Part shown: piece after piece, positions 34,662 through 44,342 of the stretch | Layout: each line of letters begins with the position of its first letter | Numbering within the stretch: position 1 is the first letter of the stretch | Translations under genes and position numbers: made by a program | Assembly: GCF_000424065.1 (NCBI RefSeq) | Contig: NZ_AUJE01000001.1 | Span: 62,001 to 126,000 of the forward strand | Direction: 5' to 3' | Origin: Selenomonas ruminantium subsp. ruminantium ATCC 12561 | Lineage (GTDB): Bacteria > Bacillota > Negativicutes > Selenomonadales > Selenomonadaceae | Length of the DNA: 64,000 bases | The notes under the pieces: generated by a model | Told to the model about the DNA's origin: nothing | What the model saw: the letters and a program-made list of their open reading frames with translations, nothing else | The model's database searches: none

Positions 34662-35504
34662 TTGCGAGAAATTGACGCAAAACAAATCACGGAAACCGTG
34701 GCACAGATGTGCAAAGAAGCGGCCTATTACCTTCCGGATGACGTGTACAACGCCATGAAGAAGGCAAGAGAAACGGAGACTTCTCCGGTAGGTCAGAACG
34801 TTCTCGACCAGATTATTCGCAATGCGGAAATCGCCAAGGCTGAAGACCGTCCTTACTGCCAGGATACGGGCATGACCATTGTATTCCTGGAAGTCGGTCA
34901 GGACCTGCACATTACGGGCGGCCTCTTGGAAGATGCGGTAAATGCCGGTATTTCCAAAGGGTACATCGAAGGTTATCTGCGTAAATCCGTGGTCGGCGAA
35001 CCGCTCTTCAATCGTGTGAACACCAAGGACAACACGCCGGGTGTCATCTACACGAAGATTGTCGCTGGTGACAAGCTCAAAATCACCGTGGCTCCGAAGG
35101 GTTTTGGTTCCGAGAACAAGTCCGGCGTTAAGATGCTGGTGCCGGCTGATGGCGTGGAAGGCGTAAAGAAAGCCGTTATGGACATCATTCTCCATGCCAG
35201 CATGAATCCGTGCCCGCCGATGGTTGTCGGTGTTGGTATCGGTGGTACTATGGACAGAGCAGCCCTCCTTTCCAAACTGGCGCTTACGCGTTCTGTTGAT
35301 GAACGCAATCCGATGCCGGAATATGCCAAACTGGAAGGCGAACTCCTCGAACTCATCAATCAGACAGGCATTGGCCCCCAGCTGGGCGGCAATACCTCGG
35401 CGCTGGCTGTAAACGTAGAGTGGGGCCCCACGCATATCGCGGGTCTGCCGGTAGCAGTAACCATTTGCTGCCACGCTATGCGCCATAAACAGCGTGTACT
35501 TTGA
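34662..35504 (+). CDS. Class I fumarate hydratase, alpha subunit
   Basis: A subunit of about 280 residues of the two-subunit [4Fe-4S] fumarase, which interconverts malate and fumarate. It has EDRPYCQDTGMTIVF with the first cluster cysteine, ASMNPCPPMVVGVGIGGTMDRAALL, and GIGPQLGGNTSALAVNVEWGPTHIAGLPVAVTICCHAMRH with further cysteines. TTG 34662 is preferred because GGGAGGG lies just before it; an in-frame ATG at 34647 would overlap that site. L-tartrate dehydratase is a related alternative, but the fumarate reductase downstream favours fumarase. Confidence 0.92.
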   Translation: MREIDAKQITETVAQMCKEAAYYLPDDVYNAMKKARETETSPVGQNVLDQIIRNAEIAKAEDRPYCQDTGMTIVFLEVGQDLHITGGLLEDAVNAGISKGYIEGYLRKSVVGEPLFNRVNTKDNTPGVIYTKIVAGDKLKITVAPKGFGSENKSGVKMLVPADGVEGVKKAVMDIILHASMNPCPPMVVGVGIGGTMDRAALLSKLALTRSVDERNPMPEYAKLEGELLELINQTGIGPQLGGNTSALAVNVEWGPTHIAGLPVAVTICCHAMRHKQRVL

Positions 35505-35526
35505 TGGAAGACGGGAGGAAATATAA

Positions 35527-36093
35527 ATGGCTGAACAGATTCGGATTCAGACTCCGTTTACGGAAGAAATGAGCCGCAAGCTTAAAGCAGGCGATGCGGT
35601 ACTGATCTCGGGCGAAATCATCGCTGCCCGTGACGCTGCTCACAAGGCAATGACGGAAGCGCTTGCCCGTGGTGAAAAACTGCCGGTTGACTGGCAGAAT
35701 CAGATGGTTTATTACCTCGGCCCGACGCCGGCAAAACCGGGTGACCCCATCGGCTCCTGTGGCCCGACGACTTCCGGCCGTATGGATGCTTATACCCCGA
35801 CCATGCTCGAACAGGGCATCAAGGGCATGATTGGCAAGGGCTCCCGCTCCAAAGAAGTGGTCGAGTCCATGAAGAAGAACGGCGTAACCTATTTTGCAGC
35901 CGTTGGCGGTGCAGCAGCACTGATTGCCAAATCCGTCAAGAAATATGAAGTTCTTGCGTACCCGGAACTGGGCCCTGAGGCTGTAGCACGTCTTACCGTT
36001 GAGGATTTCCCGGCTATCGTGGTTATTGACTGCGAAGGCAACAATCTCTACGAAACGAATCAGGCTAAGTATCGTACGCTGAAAGATTATTGA
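35527..36093 (+). CDS. Class I fumarate hydratase, beta subunit
   Basis: The 188-residue partner of the alpha subunit. It has VLISGEIIAARDAAHKAM near the N-terminus, PIGSCGPTTSGRMDAYTPTMLEQG and MIGKGSRSKEVVESMKKNG, which form the C-terminal active-site half of class I fumarases. It begins 22 bp after the alpha gene with a GGAGG site. Codons here and in the frd genes are strongly biased and C-rich, suggesting high expression. Confidence 0.93.
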   Translation: MAEQIRIQTPFTEEMSRKLKAGDAVLISGEIIAARDAAHKAMTEALARGEKLPVDWQNQMVYYLGPTPAKPGDPIGSCGPTTSGRMDAYTPTMLEQGIKGMIGKGSRSKEVVESMKKNGVTYFAAVGGAAALIAKSVKKYEVLAYPELGPEAVARLTVEDFPAIVVIDCEGNNLYETNQAKYRTLKDY

Positions 36094-36168
36094 TAATCAA
36101 AGTATGGTGGAACAAGGCGGGCACGAGATTCTGCCCGCTATTCCAGGAATTATTTTAGGAGGTATAGA

Positions 36169-36795
36169 ATGTTTCACACAACTTTTTACGTGCGTCGTCT
36201 GCATTCATTAGTAGGCCTCTTGGCGCTTGGTATGGTGCTCTTTGAGCATATCTTCACCAACTCCATGGCCCTGGGCGGCGCTCCTGCACTTAACGGAGCC
36301 CTCGCAATGATGGAGCTCATCCCAAAACCGATTTTCCTCGGTCTGGAAATTGGTGCAATCGCTGCACCGCTTCTCTTCCATGCCATCTATGGCATCTACA
36401 TCTGCCTGCAGGCTAAGAACAACCCGGGCCGCTATGGCTATGTCCGCAACTGGCAGTTTGCCCTGCAGCGCTGGACGGCTTGGTTCCTCGTTGTGTTCCT
36501 CGTATGGCACATCTTCTATCTGCGTATCTTCACGAAAGGTATCGCTGGTACGCCGATTTCCTATGAACTCCTGCAGAGCTATTTCGTGTCCAATCCCGTA
36601 TATGCTCTCTTGTACATCCTTGGCATGTTTGCTGCCATCTTCCATTTCTGCAATGGTATCACCACCTTCTGCATGACCTGGGGTATTGCGAAAGGTCCCC
36701 GCATTCAGAACGTAATCAGCCTCATGAGCATGGGCCTTTGTGCTGTGCTGTGCCTGGTGACGCTGGCATTTATGGGCAGCTACTTTGTGATGTAA
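36169..36795 (+). CDS. frdC: Fumarate reductase / succinate dehydrogenase cytochrome b subunit
   Basis: A 208-residue integral membrane protein with five helices. Histidines at 27, 71, 114 and 159 are spaced almost exactly as the axial ligands of the two hemes in B. subtilis SdhC, placing it in the single-subunit diheme class (type B). It passes electrons between menaquinol and the FrdAB dimer. AGGAGG precedes the ATG. In a fermenting anaerobe the complex most likely works as a fumarate reductase leading to succinate or propionate. Confidence 0.92.
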   Translation: MFHTTFYVRRLHSLVGLLALGMVLFEHIFTNSMALGGAPALNGALAMMELIPKPIFLGLEIGAIAAPLLFHAIYGIYICLQAKNNPGRYGYVRNWQFALQRWTAWFLVVFLVWHIFYLRIFTKGIAGTPISYELLQSYFVSNPVYALLYILGMFAAIFHFCNGITTFCMTWGIAKGPRIQNVISLMSMGLCAVLCLVTLAFMGSYFVM

Positions 36796-36830
36796 TTGCC
36801 TTGTGTATGGCAAAGTAAAGGAGAATTTCA

Positions 36831-38738
36831 ATGGCTAATAAACCTGAAAAAAAGATTATTGTCGTAGGCGGCGGCCTTTCCGGCCTCATGGCTACGCTGA
36901 AAATCTGCGAAGACGGTGGTAAGGTTGACCTGTTCTCTTACTGCCCGGTAAAACGCTCCCATTCCCTGTGCGCACAGGGCGGCATGAACGCCTGCATGGA
37001 CACCAAGGGTGAGCATGACTCCATCTATGAACATTTCGATGATACCGTATACGGCGGTGACTTCCTGGCTGACCAGCTGGCTGTTAAAGGCATGGTTGAA
37101 GCAGCTCCGAAGCTCGTGCATATGTTCGACCGCATGGGCGTGCCCTTCACGCGTACGCCGGAAGGTGTGCTTGACCTCCGTAACTTCGGTGGCCAGAAGA
37201 ACAAACGTACCGTATTTGCCGGCTCCACGACGGGCCAGCAGCTCCTCTATGCTCTCGACGAGCAGGTTCGCCGTTGGGAAGTCAAGGGCGGCGTAAAGAA
37301 ATATGAATTCTGGGAATTCATCAAAATCATCAAGAACAAAGACGGTGTTTGCCGTGGTATCGTTGCGCAGAACATGAACTCCAACGAAATCCAGGCATTC
37401 CCCGCTGATGTCGTAATCCTTGCTACTGGTGGCCCTGGCCAGGTATATGGCCGTTGCACGGCTTCCACCATTTGCAATGGTTCCGCAGTATCCGCTGTTT
37501 ACCAGCAGGGCGCAGAAATCGGCAACCCCGAATTCCTGCAGATCCATCCGACGGCTATTCCGGGTTCTGACAAGAACCGTCTGATGTCCGAAGCCTGCCG
37601 TGGTGAAGGCGGCCGTGTCTGGGTATATCGCAAGAACCCCCAGACGGGCGAAAAAGAACGCTGGTACTTCCTCGAAGATATGTATCCGGCATACGGCAAC
37701 CTCGTACCGCGTGACGTTGCTTCCCGTGCAATCTACAAGGTTGTTGTGCACATGGGCCTTGGCATGACCAACCCGAACCGCGTATACCTCGACCTCTCCC
37801 ATATTCCGGCTGATTATCTGGAACATAAACTGGGCGGTATCCTCGAAATGTACGATGATTTCGTAGGTCAGGATCCGCGTAAAGTGCCGATGGAAATCTT
37901 CCCGTCCATCCATTACTCCATGGGTGGTATCTGGGTAGACCGCGAACACCACACGAATATCCCGGGCCTGATGGCTTCCGGCGAATGCGACTACCAGTAC
38001 CATGGTGCAAACCGTCTGGGTGCAAACTCCCTGCTGTCTGCAACGTACTCCGGTACCATCTCCGGTCCGGAAGCTCTGCGCCTTGCCCGCAGCGGCAAGC
38101 TTGGTGACGCGCTTACCAGCGAAGAACTGGAAGCAGCCCGCAAAGAGTGCGTAGAAGAATTTGACAAGATCCGCAATATGAACGGTGCGGAAAATGCACA
38201 TCAGATGCACCATGAACTCGGTGACATCATGTACAAATACGTATCCATCGAACGCGATAACAACGGCCTCAAACAGTGCATGAAAGAACTCCATGCCCTC
38301 CTGAAACGTTGGGATAACATCGGCGTTACGGACCATGGCAACTGGGCTAACCAGGAAGCAATGTTCGTTCGTCAGCTCCGCAACATGATCATCTACGCTA
38401 TGGCTATCACGAAGTCCGCTCTGCAGCGTGACGAAAGCCGCGGCGCTCATGCTAAGATTGTCCTCAAATCCGACTATGATAGCTGGGATGCAGCCAAGAA
38501 AAAGGCTTTCGATGAGAAAAATGGCAAATACCATTTCGATGCCGCAACTGGCCGTGCTATGACGGATGATGGTAACGATGATCTGCTGTTCTTTGGCCGT
38601 GATGATGAGAAATTCATGCGTACCACGGTAGTATCCTTTGACGCTGCCAACAATGAACCGGAAGTTACCTATCGTGAATTTGAACACTCTCTCATTAAGC
38701 CGCGTCTGCGTAACTACGCTGTAGCTAAGAAAGAGTAA
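36831..38738 (+). CDS. frdA: Fumarate reductase / succinate dehydrogenase flavoprotein
   Basis: A 635-residue catalytic subunit with covalent FAD. It shows IIVVGGGLSGLMATLKI (dinucleotide fold), SHSLCAQGGMNA with the histidine that binds FAD covalently, LATGGPGQVYG, the active-site region QIHPTAIPGSDKNRLMSEACRGEGG, and MASGECDYQYHGANRLGANSL. It is the middle gene of frdCAB, as in epsilonproteobacterial and Bacillus-type complexes. Confidence 0.95.
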   Translation: MANKPEKKIIVVGGGLSGLMATLKICEDGGKVDLFSYCPVKRSHSLCAQGGMNACMDTKGEHDSIYEHFDDTVYGGDFLADQLAVKGMVEAAPKLVHMFDRMGVPFTRTPEGVLDLRNFGGQKNKRTVFAGSTTGQQLLYALDEQVRRWEVKGGVKKYEFWEFIKIIKNKDGVCRGIVAQNMNSNEIQAFPADVVILATGGPGQVYGRCTASTICNGSAVSAVYQQGAEIGNPEFLQIHPTAIPGSDKNRLMSEACRGEGGRVWVYRKNPQTGEKERWYFLEDMYPAYGNLVPRDVASRAIYKVVVHMGLGMTNPNRVYLDLSHIPADYLEHKLGGILEMYDDFVGQDPRKVPMEIFPSIHYSMGGIWVDREHHTNIPGLMASGECDYQYHGANRLGANSLLSATYSGTISGPEALRLARSGKLGDALTSEELEAARKECVEEFDKIRNMNGAENAHQMHHELGDIMYKYVSIERDNNGLKQCMKELHALLKRWDNIGVTDHGNWANQEAMFVRQLRNMIIYAMAITKSALQRDESRGAHAKIVLKSDYDSWDAAKKKAFDEKNGKYHFDAATGRAMTDDGNDDLLFFGRDDEKFMRTTVVSFDAANNEPEVTYREFEHSLIKPRLRNYAVAKKE

Positions 38739-38755
38739 GAGGGAGGACAAACAAA

Positions 38756-39508
38756 ATGGCAGAACAGAAAAAAGTCAGATTCGTAATCGAGCGTCAGGAT
38801 GGCCCTGATTCGGCCCCCTATACGCAAGAATTCGATGTAGATTACCGTCCGGGCCTGAACGTTGTTGCCGCCCTGATGGAAATTCAGAAGAACCCCGTCA
38901 CCGTTGACGGCAAGAAGGTTGCTCCTGTTGTTTGGGAATGCAACTGCCTGGAAAAAGTTTGCGGTGCCTGCATGATGGTGATTAACGGCAAAGCCCGTCA
39001 GGCTTGCTGCTCCCTGGTTGACAACCTGGAACAGCCCATCCGCCTGCAGCCGGCTCGTACGTTCCCGGTTATCCGTGACCTCTTAATCGACCGCTCTGTT
39101 ATGTTTGAAAGCCTCAAACGCATTCAGGGCTGGGTGGAAGTTGACGGTTCCTGGGATGTTAAAGATGCGCCGATTCAGAACCCGTACACCGCAGAGACGG
39201 CTTACGAGATTTCGCACTGCATGACCTGCGGCTGCTGCATGGAAGCATGCCCGAACGTTGGCCCGCAGTCCGACTTCATTGGCCCGTCCCCGACGGTTCA
39301 GGCATATCTCTTCAACCTGCATCCGCTGGGAAAATTCGACGCTCCGAAGCGCTTGAATGCCCTGATGGAAAAAGGCGGCATCACCAGCTGCGGCAACAGC
39401 CAGAACTGTGTGCAGGCCTGCCCGAAGAACATCAAGCTCACGACTTATCTCGCACAGCTTAACCGCGATGTGAATAAGCAGGCGTTGAAGAATATCTTCA
39501 ACCATTAA
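38756..39508 (+). CDS. frdB: Fumarate reductase / succinate dehydrogenase iron-sulfur subunit
   Basis: A 250-residue electron-transfer subunit with three clusters. The [2Fe-2S] cluster is held by CNCLEKVCGACMMVINGKAR and the following cysteines. The second and third clusters are held by CMTCGCCMEACPNVGP and CGNSQNCVQACPKN. It begins 17 bp after frdA with a GGGAGGA site and ends the operon at a strong terminator. Confidence 0.95.
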   Translation: MAEQKKVRFVIERQDGPDSAPYTQEFDVDYRPGLNVVAALMEIQKNPVTVDGKKVAPVVWECNCLEKVCGACMMVINGKARQACCSLVDNLEQPIRLQPARTFPVIRDLLIDRSVMFESLKRIQGWVEVDGSWDVKDAPIQNPYTAETAYEISHCMTCGCCMEACPNVGPQSDFIGPSPTVQAYLFNLHPLGKFDAPKRLNALMEKGGITSCGNSQNCVQACPKNIKLTTYLAQLNRDVNKQALKNIFNH

Positions 39509-39531
39509 TTGCATAGGCAATAAGCGATACG

Positions 39532-39557
39532 GCCCTCGCCATTTGGCGGGGGCTTTT
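39532..39557 (+). terminator. Terminator of the fumarate reductase operon
   Basis: GCCCTCGCC (39532-39540) pairs with GGCGGGGGC (39545-39553), followed by TTTT. Confidence 0.85.
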
Positions 39558-39659
39558 GTCCGTCCTTTTTCTTGTTTTCGCTTGCTTATTGCCCCTGTTT
39601 AGGTATAAAATATTAATAAGTGGGTATGTTGCCCTAAGGATGATAATCGGCAATATAGG

Positions 39660-41360
39660 ATGATAATTATGAGAAAAAATAATCGTATTCCCTTAAGCCC
39701 GTGTTTACGCCGTTTCCGGTTCTATTTTGATTTGCTGGGCAAGACGGCCAGAGACTATTTGTTCTTCACCGATTTACAGGAAAATCTGGTGATGGTATCG
39801 CCGAATATGGTCAATGATTTTGACCTGCCCGGTGAAATTATGCATGATTTTGACCAATACTGGGTACCATTGGTACACCCTGAGGAAAGGGGCGCCTATC
39901 AGGCATCCATCAGCAAGGTTATGGCTTCGAAGGTTCCTTGTGAGCATAATATGGAGTATAGGGTCAAGAATCGTAAAGGCGAGTATGTATGGATTTGCTG
40001 CCGTGGCCGGGTGGGGCTTGACCGGGACGGTAATCCCTATATGTTTGTGGGCACGATGTCGCGCATGGCTCAGCGCAATCAGGCAGATGAAGTGACCGGC
40101 CTCTTAAATAAATATCAGTTTGAACATGCAGTAAAAATGGCTCTGGCTCAATATCGGGCTACTGGAGAAGGCGGGGCTATTATGGTTTTCGGGCTGGATA
40201 ATTTCAAGATTGTCAATGAAACCCACAACCGTATGACCGGAGATTTGGTTCTGAAACGGGTGGCTGATGTGATTGGCAATGTCATTCCGTCAGAGCTTAC
40301 TTTGTTCAAACTGGATGGGGACGAGTATGCCCTGATTTATCCTGGTGCCAAGGTGGATGAGGTTGCGGATATTTTTGCCAGTGTGCAAAGTGCGCTGTCA
40401 CGTCCACAGGACATTGATGGTCATCAGTATTTCTGTACGGCTTCCTGTGGGACCGTGTTCTACCCGGAGGCCGGCAAGGATTATCTGGTGCTGCATAAAC
40501 ATGCAGAAGCGGCTATGGACATTGCCAAGCGGGAAGGAAAAAATCGCAATGTGTTGTTCAGCAAAGAACAGTACAATCGCTGGGTACGCTCCATTTCCAT
40601 GCGTGACAGCATTTGGGAGAGCGTGGAAAATGGCTGTGTGGGCTTCAGTCTGTTCTTCCAGCCACAGGTAAGTGCTGTAGACCAGCAGCTCATTGGGGCC
40701 GAAGCCCTGCTGCGCTGGAAAAATCCCAAGGGGCGTATGGTTGCACCAATGGAATTTATTCCCATTTTGGAAGAAACCAAGCTCATTATTCCTGTTGGCA
40801 AGTGGATTGCTGAAGAGGCTATCAAGACTTGTAAGCGGTGGCGGCGCTTTGTGCCGGACTTCCGTGTCAGCATCAATATGAGTTATGAGCAGATTAAGGA
40901 CTTGTCCTTCAAGAACTTTGTGGAGGATTGTCTGGAACGCTACGATATGCCGCCGGATTCGATTATTTTGGAACTTACCGAAAGCAAAATCGTGGCGGAT
41001 TGGAGCTTTATCAACAAGCAGTTTGATTCTTTTCGTCATTTGGGCATAGCCGTGGCCATGGACGATTTTGGTACGGGCTATTCCTCGCTGGCATCTTTGA
41101 AGAACCTTTCCTGCGATATTGTAAAGATTGACCGGGAGTTTGTGAAAAAGATTTTGGAAAATGACTTTGACCGCCGTTTGGTGCAGTATGTGGTTGACCT
41201 TTGCCATAGCATTGGTATTTCCTGCTGTATCGAAGGCGTGGAGGAAGAAGCGGAGTATGAGCTTCTTACCAAGGAATGCAAGGCGGATTCGATACAGGGA
41301 TATTTATTTGGTCATCCGGAAAGCGTGCCCGATTTTGAAGAAAAATTCCTGCAAAGCTAA
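39660..41360 (+). CDS. PAS-GGDEF-EAL protein, probable c-di-GMP phosphodiesterase
   Basis: A protein of about 566 residues. A PAS domain (about 20-135, ending in [29 protein letters not shown]) is followed by a GGDEF domain whose signature is DGDEYA, so cyclase activity is doubtful. The EAL domain keeps [34 protein letters not shown] and [10 protein letters not shown], the metal and catalytic residues of active phosphodiesterases. No membrane segment is seen, so it should be cytosolic. The start may be ATG 39660 or 39669. It could lower c-di-GMP and so damp the Pga and PilZ-synthase systems (inference). Confidence 0.9.
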   Translation: MIIMRKNNRIPLSPCLRRFRFYFDLLGKTARDYLFFTDLQENLVMVSPNMVNDFDLPGEIMHDFDQYWVPLVHPEERGAYQASISKVMASKVPCEHNMEYRVKNRKGEYVWICCRGRVGLDRDGNPYMFVGTMSRMAQRNQADEVTGLLNKYQFEHAVKMALAQYRATGEGGAIMVFGLDNFKIVNETHNRMTGDLVLKRVADVIGNVIPSELTLFKLDGDEYALIYPGAKVDEVADIFASVQSALSRPQDIDGHQYFCTASCGTVFYPEAGKDYLVLHKHAEAAMDIAKREGKNRNVLFSKEQYNRWVRSISMRDSIWESVENGCVGFSLFFQPQVSAVDQQLIGAEALLRWKNPKGRMVAPMEFIPILEETKLIIPVGKWIAEEAIKTCKRWRRFVPDFRVSINMSYEQIKDLSFKNFVEDCLERYDMPPDSIILELTESKIVADWSFINKQFDSFRHLGIAVAMDDFGTGYSSLASLKNLSCDIVKIDREFVKKILENDFDRRLVQYVVDLCHSIGISCCIEGVEEEAEYELLTKECKADSIQGYLFGHPESVPDFEEKFLQS

Positions 41361-41379
41361 GATTGGAGAAAGAAACATT

Positions 41380-41874
41380 ATGTCAAGAAACAAAGAACAG
41401 GAAGATATTTCGCTGTTAGGCAATAAGAAGGTTAAATACCATTATGACTATTGCCCGGAGATTTTGGAAACGTTCCAGAATAAGCACCCGGAAAATGATT
41501 ATTGGGTAAAGTTCAACTGTCCGGAATTTACGGCGCTTTGCCCGATTACAGGACAGCCGGATTACGCGACAATCTACATCAGCTATGTACCGAATGAAGA
41601 GATGGTGGAGAGCAAGTCGTTGAAACTCTATCTGGTGAGTTTCCGCAATCATGGTGATTTTCATGAGGATGTGGTGAACGTCATCATGAAGGATCTCGTC
41701 AAGCTGATGGAGCCTAAGTATATTGAAGTTTGGGGCAAATTCCTGCCCCGTGGCGGCATTTCTATTGACCCTTATGCCAACTATGGCCAGCCGGGTACGA
41801 AGTTCGAGGAACTGGCATGGCGCCGTTTTGCAGAGCACGATATGGTCGCGATGGATAAGGTGGACAACCGCTAA
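41380..41874 (+). CDS. queF: NADPH-dependent 7-cyano-7-deazaguanine (preQ0) reductase
   Basis: A 164-residue enzyme of queuosine biosynthesis that reduces preQ0 to preQ1. It shows [14 protein letters not shown] with the catalytic cysteine and [21 protein letters not shown], the QueF signature (E-S-K-S-hydrophobic-K). The gene starts at ATG 41380 after TGGAGA; an open frame extends upstream into the EAL gene but is not coding. No other queuosine gene is in the window. Confidence 0.94.
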   Translation: MSRNKEQEDISLLGNKKVKYHYDYCPEILETFQNKHPENDYWVKFNCPEFTALCPITGQPDYATIYISYVPNEEMVESKSLKLYLVSFRNHGDFHEDVVNVIMKDLVKLMEPKYIEVWGKFLPRGGISIDPYANYGQPGTKFEELAWRRFAEHDMVAMDKVDNR

Positions 41875-41898
41875 TAGTATTCCGGGAGGAGAGAGTCC

Positions 41899-42726
41899 TT
41901 GCTAAGACGTCAAAAACGCATTGCCCTAATCAACGATATAACTGGTTTTGGCCGTTGTTCGGTGGCGGTGGAACTGCCGCTGATTTCGGCCATGAAGATT
42001 CAGGCCTGTCCAATGCCTACGGCGATACTGTCGGTACATACAGGCTTTGAACACCACTATCTGGACGACTATACAGCGCGGATGAAGCCCTATATGGACA
42101 GCTGGGAGAAAAACCAGCTGTCCTTTGATGGTATTTGTACAGGCTTTTTGGGCTCTGTGCAGCAGATTGCCATTGTGGAAGAATTTATCCGCCGCTTCAA
42201 ACAGCCGGCCACAAGAGTGATGGTTGACCCGGTAATGGGGGATAACGGCAAACTATACAGTTCCTATACCATGGAGATGTGTGCGGAAATGCGGCGTCTG
42301 CTGGCTCATGCGGATTTGGTGACACCTAATCTTACTGAGGCCTGTATCCTGCTCGATATTCCCTATCCGAAGGATGGGCTGGTCAGCAATGAAGATTTGG
42401 AATATATGGCCAGCGAATTGTCTGCACAGGGGCCTTCTCAGGTCATCATTACCGGGCTGCATGGACAGGATACGTTGCGCAATTTCATCTACGAAGCCGG
42501 ACGGGGCAAGGTGCTGACGGTGGAGAAAATCGGCGGCGACCGGTCGGGAACAGGCGATGCCTTTGCGGCGATTGTGGCAGGGAGTCTCATCAATGGAGAA
42601 ACCTTGGAACAGGCGGCGGTCAAGGCGGCTGAGTTTATCAATAAATGCCTGCAATATGCGGAAAAACTGGATTTGCCGTGGAATTATGGCATGCCATTTG
42701 AAGAATATCTTAGGGAGCTGAAATAA
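41899..42726 (+). CDS. Pyridoxal/pyridoxamine kinase-like protein (PfkB/ThiD fold)
   Basis: A 275-residue ribokinase-superfamily protein. It begins IALINDITGFGRCSVAVELPLISAMKIQACPMPTAILSVHTG and has MVDPVMGDNGKLY and DRSGTGDAFAAIVAGSLI, the anion-hole GTGD motif. This matches the PdxY/pyridoxamine kinase group found in Firmicutes. The start appears to be TTG 41899 behind GGGAGGAGAG. It abuts the radical SAM gene without a gap. Confidence 0.85.
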   Translation: MLRRQKRIALINDITGFGRCSVAVELPLISAMKIQACPMPTAILSVHTGFEHHYLDDYTARMKPYMDSWEKNQLSFDGICTGFLGSVQQIAIVEEFIRRFKQPATRVMVDPVMGDNGKLYSSYTMEMCAEMRRLLAHADLVTPNLTEACILLDIPYPKDGLVSNEDLEYMASELSAQGPSQVIITGLHGQDTLRNFIYEAGRGKVLTVEKIGGDRSGTGDAFAAIVAGSLINGETLEQAAVKAAEFINKCLQYAEKLDLPWNYGMPFEEYLRELK

Positions 42727-43386
42727 ATGTTAGTTTATGCAACCCATAAGGGGGGCAGATACTTGCCTTTGGAGGAAAGTCTTCGCGAACAGCCGGAAGG
42801 CAAGCGGAATCTTTATGTGAATATCACCAACGAGTGTAACTGTGCCTGCACCTTTTGCCTGCGCAATATGAAAAAGATGGCCGAAGAATCCAGCTTGTGG
42901 TTGAAAAAACGGCCCACCGTAGAAGAACTGAAAGCCGCGCTGGCTGCAGTTCCCTGGGAATATATCAAAGAAGTCGTGTTCTGCGGCTTTGGCGAACCGA
43001 CCATGCAGCTGGCTGTGCTTACGGAACTTCTCCATTATGTAAAGGAACAGCATCCGGAACTACCGACCCGCTTGAATACCAATGGTTTGGGTGAACTGGA
43101 ATACGGCCGGGAAATTGCCGAGGATTTTCAGGGGATTCTCGATACCATCTCCATCAGCCTTAACGCCTCCAATGCGGAGCGTTATTACGAGCTGACCAGG
43201 GCAAAATACGGCCTGAAATCCTATGAGGCTATGCTGGATTTTGCCGAACACAGCAAGAAATATGTGCCTAATGTGGTACTGACCATTGTGGACAAGGTCG
43301 AAGGACCTGAGGAAATTGCCAAATGTCAGGCCATTTGCGACGCCCGGGGACTGACATTGCGGGTGCGTCCTTACGAAGACAGCTGA
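42727..43386 (+). CDS. Radical SAM protein (TatD-associated type)
   Basis: A 219-residue radical SAM protein with the cluster motif NECNCACTFCLRN (CxxxCxxC), VFCGFGEPTMQLAVL for SAM binding and RLNTNGLGELEYGR. It most resembles the small radical SAM proteins often found beside tatD; no tatD gene is present here. The product is unknown. It is followed by copy 3 of the conserved-core hairpin. Confidence 0.82.
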   Translation: MLVYATHKGGRYLPLEESLREQPEGKRNLYVNITNECNCACTFCLRNMKKMAEESSLWLKKRPTVEELKAALAAVPWEYIKEVVFCGFGEPTMQLAVLTELLHYVKEQHPELPTRLNTNGLGELEYGREIAEDFQGILDTISISLNASNAERYYELTRAKYGLKSYEAMLDFAEHSKKYVPNVVLTIVDKVEGPEEIAKCQAICDARGLTLRVRPYEDS

Positions 43387-43397
43387 TATGGTAAATT

Positions 43398-43474
43398 AAA
43401 GGAGCGGTACAACCTTTTCTGCAGCGTTTGACAAGCCTGTCAAAGCGAAAGAAAAGGTTATACCGCTCCTTTTG
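43398..43474. repeat. Conserved-core hairpin element, copy 3 (between convergent genes)
   Basis: Arms of 23 bp with one mismatch (43398-43420 with 43450-43472) enclose TTTGACAAGCCTGTC (43427-43441), the reverse complement of the core in copies 1 and 2. Flanking core bases (AGCG on one side, GCGAAAGAAAA on the other) also match on the minus strand. It lies between convergent genes and ends in a T run, so it can act as a bidirectional terminator. Confidence 0.82.
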
Positions 43475-43497
43475 TGTATAGTCGTTACCGTATTTTA

Positions 43498-44220
43498 TCA
43501 GTCATCACTCATATTGCTGATGGTCAACAGCAAGTCAATGCAGCGTACATAGAGCCAGACGAGCGTAATCAGCAGGGAGAAGGCACAGTACCATTCATAA
43601 TCCTTGGGCAGTCCCTGTGCAACAGCCTCCTGAATCTGATGGTAGTCGATAAAGAGGCAGGCCGTAGCAATGCCGATGATCAGCAGGTTGATGCCAATGC
43701 CAATCAGGCCGCCATCCATAAAACCGAAATCCACGCTGAAGAAGTAGGACATCACAAAGCGCAGCAGATAGGCCAGCAGCAGCCCCATTAAGGCAATGGT
43801 AACGCCCTTGGTGAACTTGCCATCTACTGTAATCCAGCCCTGGCTGAACACCAGCGCAGCCGCAATGGCGATGGTAAAGGTGAGCAGTACAGCCTGAATG
43901 ACGACACCGGGCAGGAACGCCTCAGCAATCATGGAGAGCATGGCAATGGAGGCACCTTCAAAGATGGCAAAAAGCGGTGAGATAAAACCGGCGGTCTGCG
44001 GCTTGAAGCTGACGATAAAGGTCATAATCAGACAGCCTACACAAGCAACGCCCGTAGTAACCATCGTGGCATAGCCGCTGACAATGGTGGCGATTGCTGA
44101 ACCAGCGACCAACAGCACCATCAGGATTTCCTTCATCGCAATGCCGGAATAACTGGCCGCTTCCGACATGAACGCCCCATGGCTGAGGTCTTGTACTTTA
44201 CCGAGCATAGGATTTTCCAT
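43498..44220 (-). CDS. Bax inhibitor-1/YccA family membrane protein
   Basis: A 240-residue protein with seven hydrophobic segments. The family pattern is seen in KPQTAGFISPLFAIFEGASIAMLS and ALVFSQGWITVDGKFTKGVTIALMG, and the C-terminal part has the acidic residue set of the BI-1 calcium-leak fold (LFIDYHQIQEAV). BI-1 proteins conduct Ca2+ or protons and modulate membrane proteases in bacteria. It has its own transcription unit, convergent with the radical SAM gene. Confidence 0.88.
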   Translation of the reverse strand: MENPMLGKVQDLSHGAFMSEAASYSGIAMKEILMVLLVAGSAIATIVSGYATMVTTGVACVGCLIMTFIVSFKPQTAGFISPLFAIFEGASIAMLSMIAEAFLPGVVIQAVLLTFTIAIAAALVFSQGWITVDGKFTKGVTIALMGLLLAYLLRFVMSYFFSVDFGFMDGGLIGIGINLLIIGIATACLFIDYHQIQEAVAQGLPKDYEWYCAFSLLITLVWLYVRCIDLLLTISNMSDD

Positions 44221-44310
44221 AATAACATCCCCTATCCTAAAAGATTTATAACTACATCATTATTTTAACATAAATCTGAAAAATTTACTAATTGTTTAGC
44301 GACAATATAA

Positions 44311-44342
44311 GCAAGCCGGCACGCATCGCGTACCGGCTTTAT
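44311..44342. terminator. Hairpin at the left end of the non-coding block
   Basis: AAGCCGG (44313-44319) pairs with CCGGCTT (44333-44339), with ACGC/GCGT pairing inside. The remaining mismatch on the plus strand becomes a U-G pair on the minus-strand RNA, which suggests that the minus transcript is the one that folds. Confidence 0.55.

Noticed and set aside
34554-35486. 310-codon frame antisense to the fumarase alpha gene
   Set aside because: Same codon-bias effect; the sense strand encodes an intact fumarase subunit.
36828-38750. 640-codon open frame antisense to the fumarate reductase flavoprotein
   Set aside because: The flavoprotein has strong, C-rich codon bias that removes stop codons on the other strand; the antisense product has no recognisable domain and no ribosome binding site.
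41161-41379. Upstream extension of the queF frame into the EAL gene
   Set aside because: Homology to QueF starts at ATG 41380 with a ribosome binding site; the extension is a shadow of the EAL gene.
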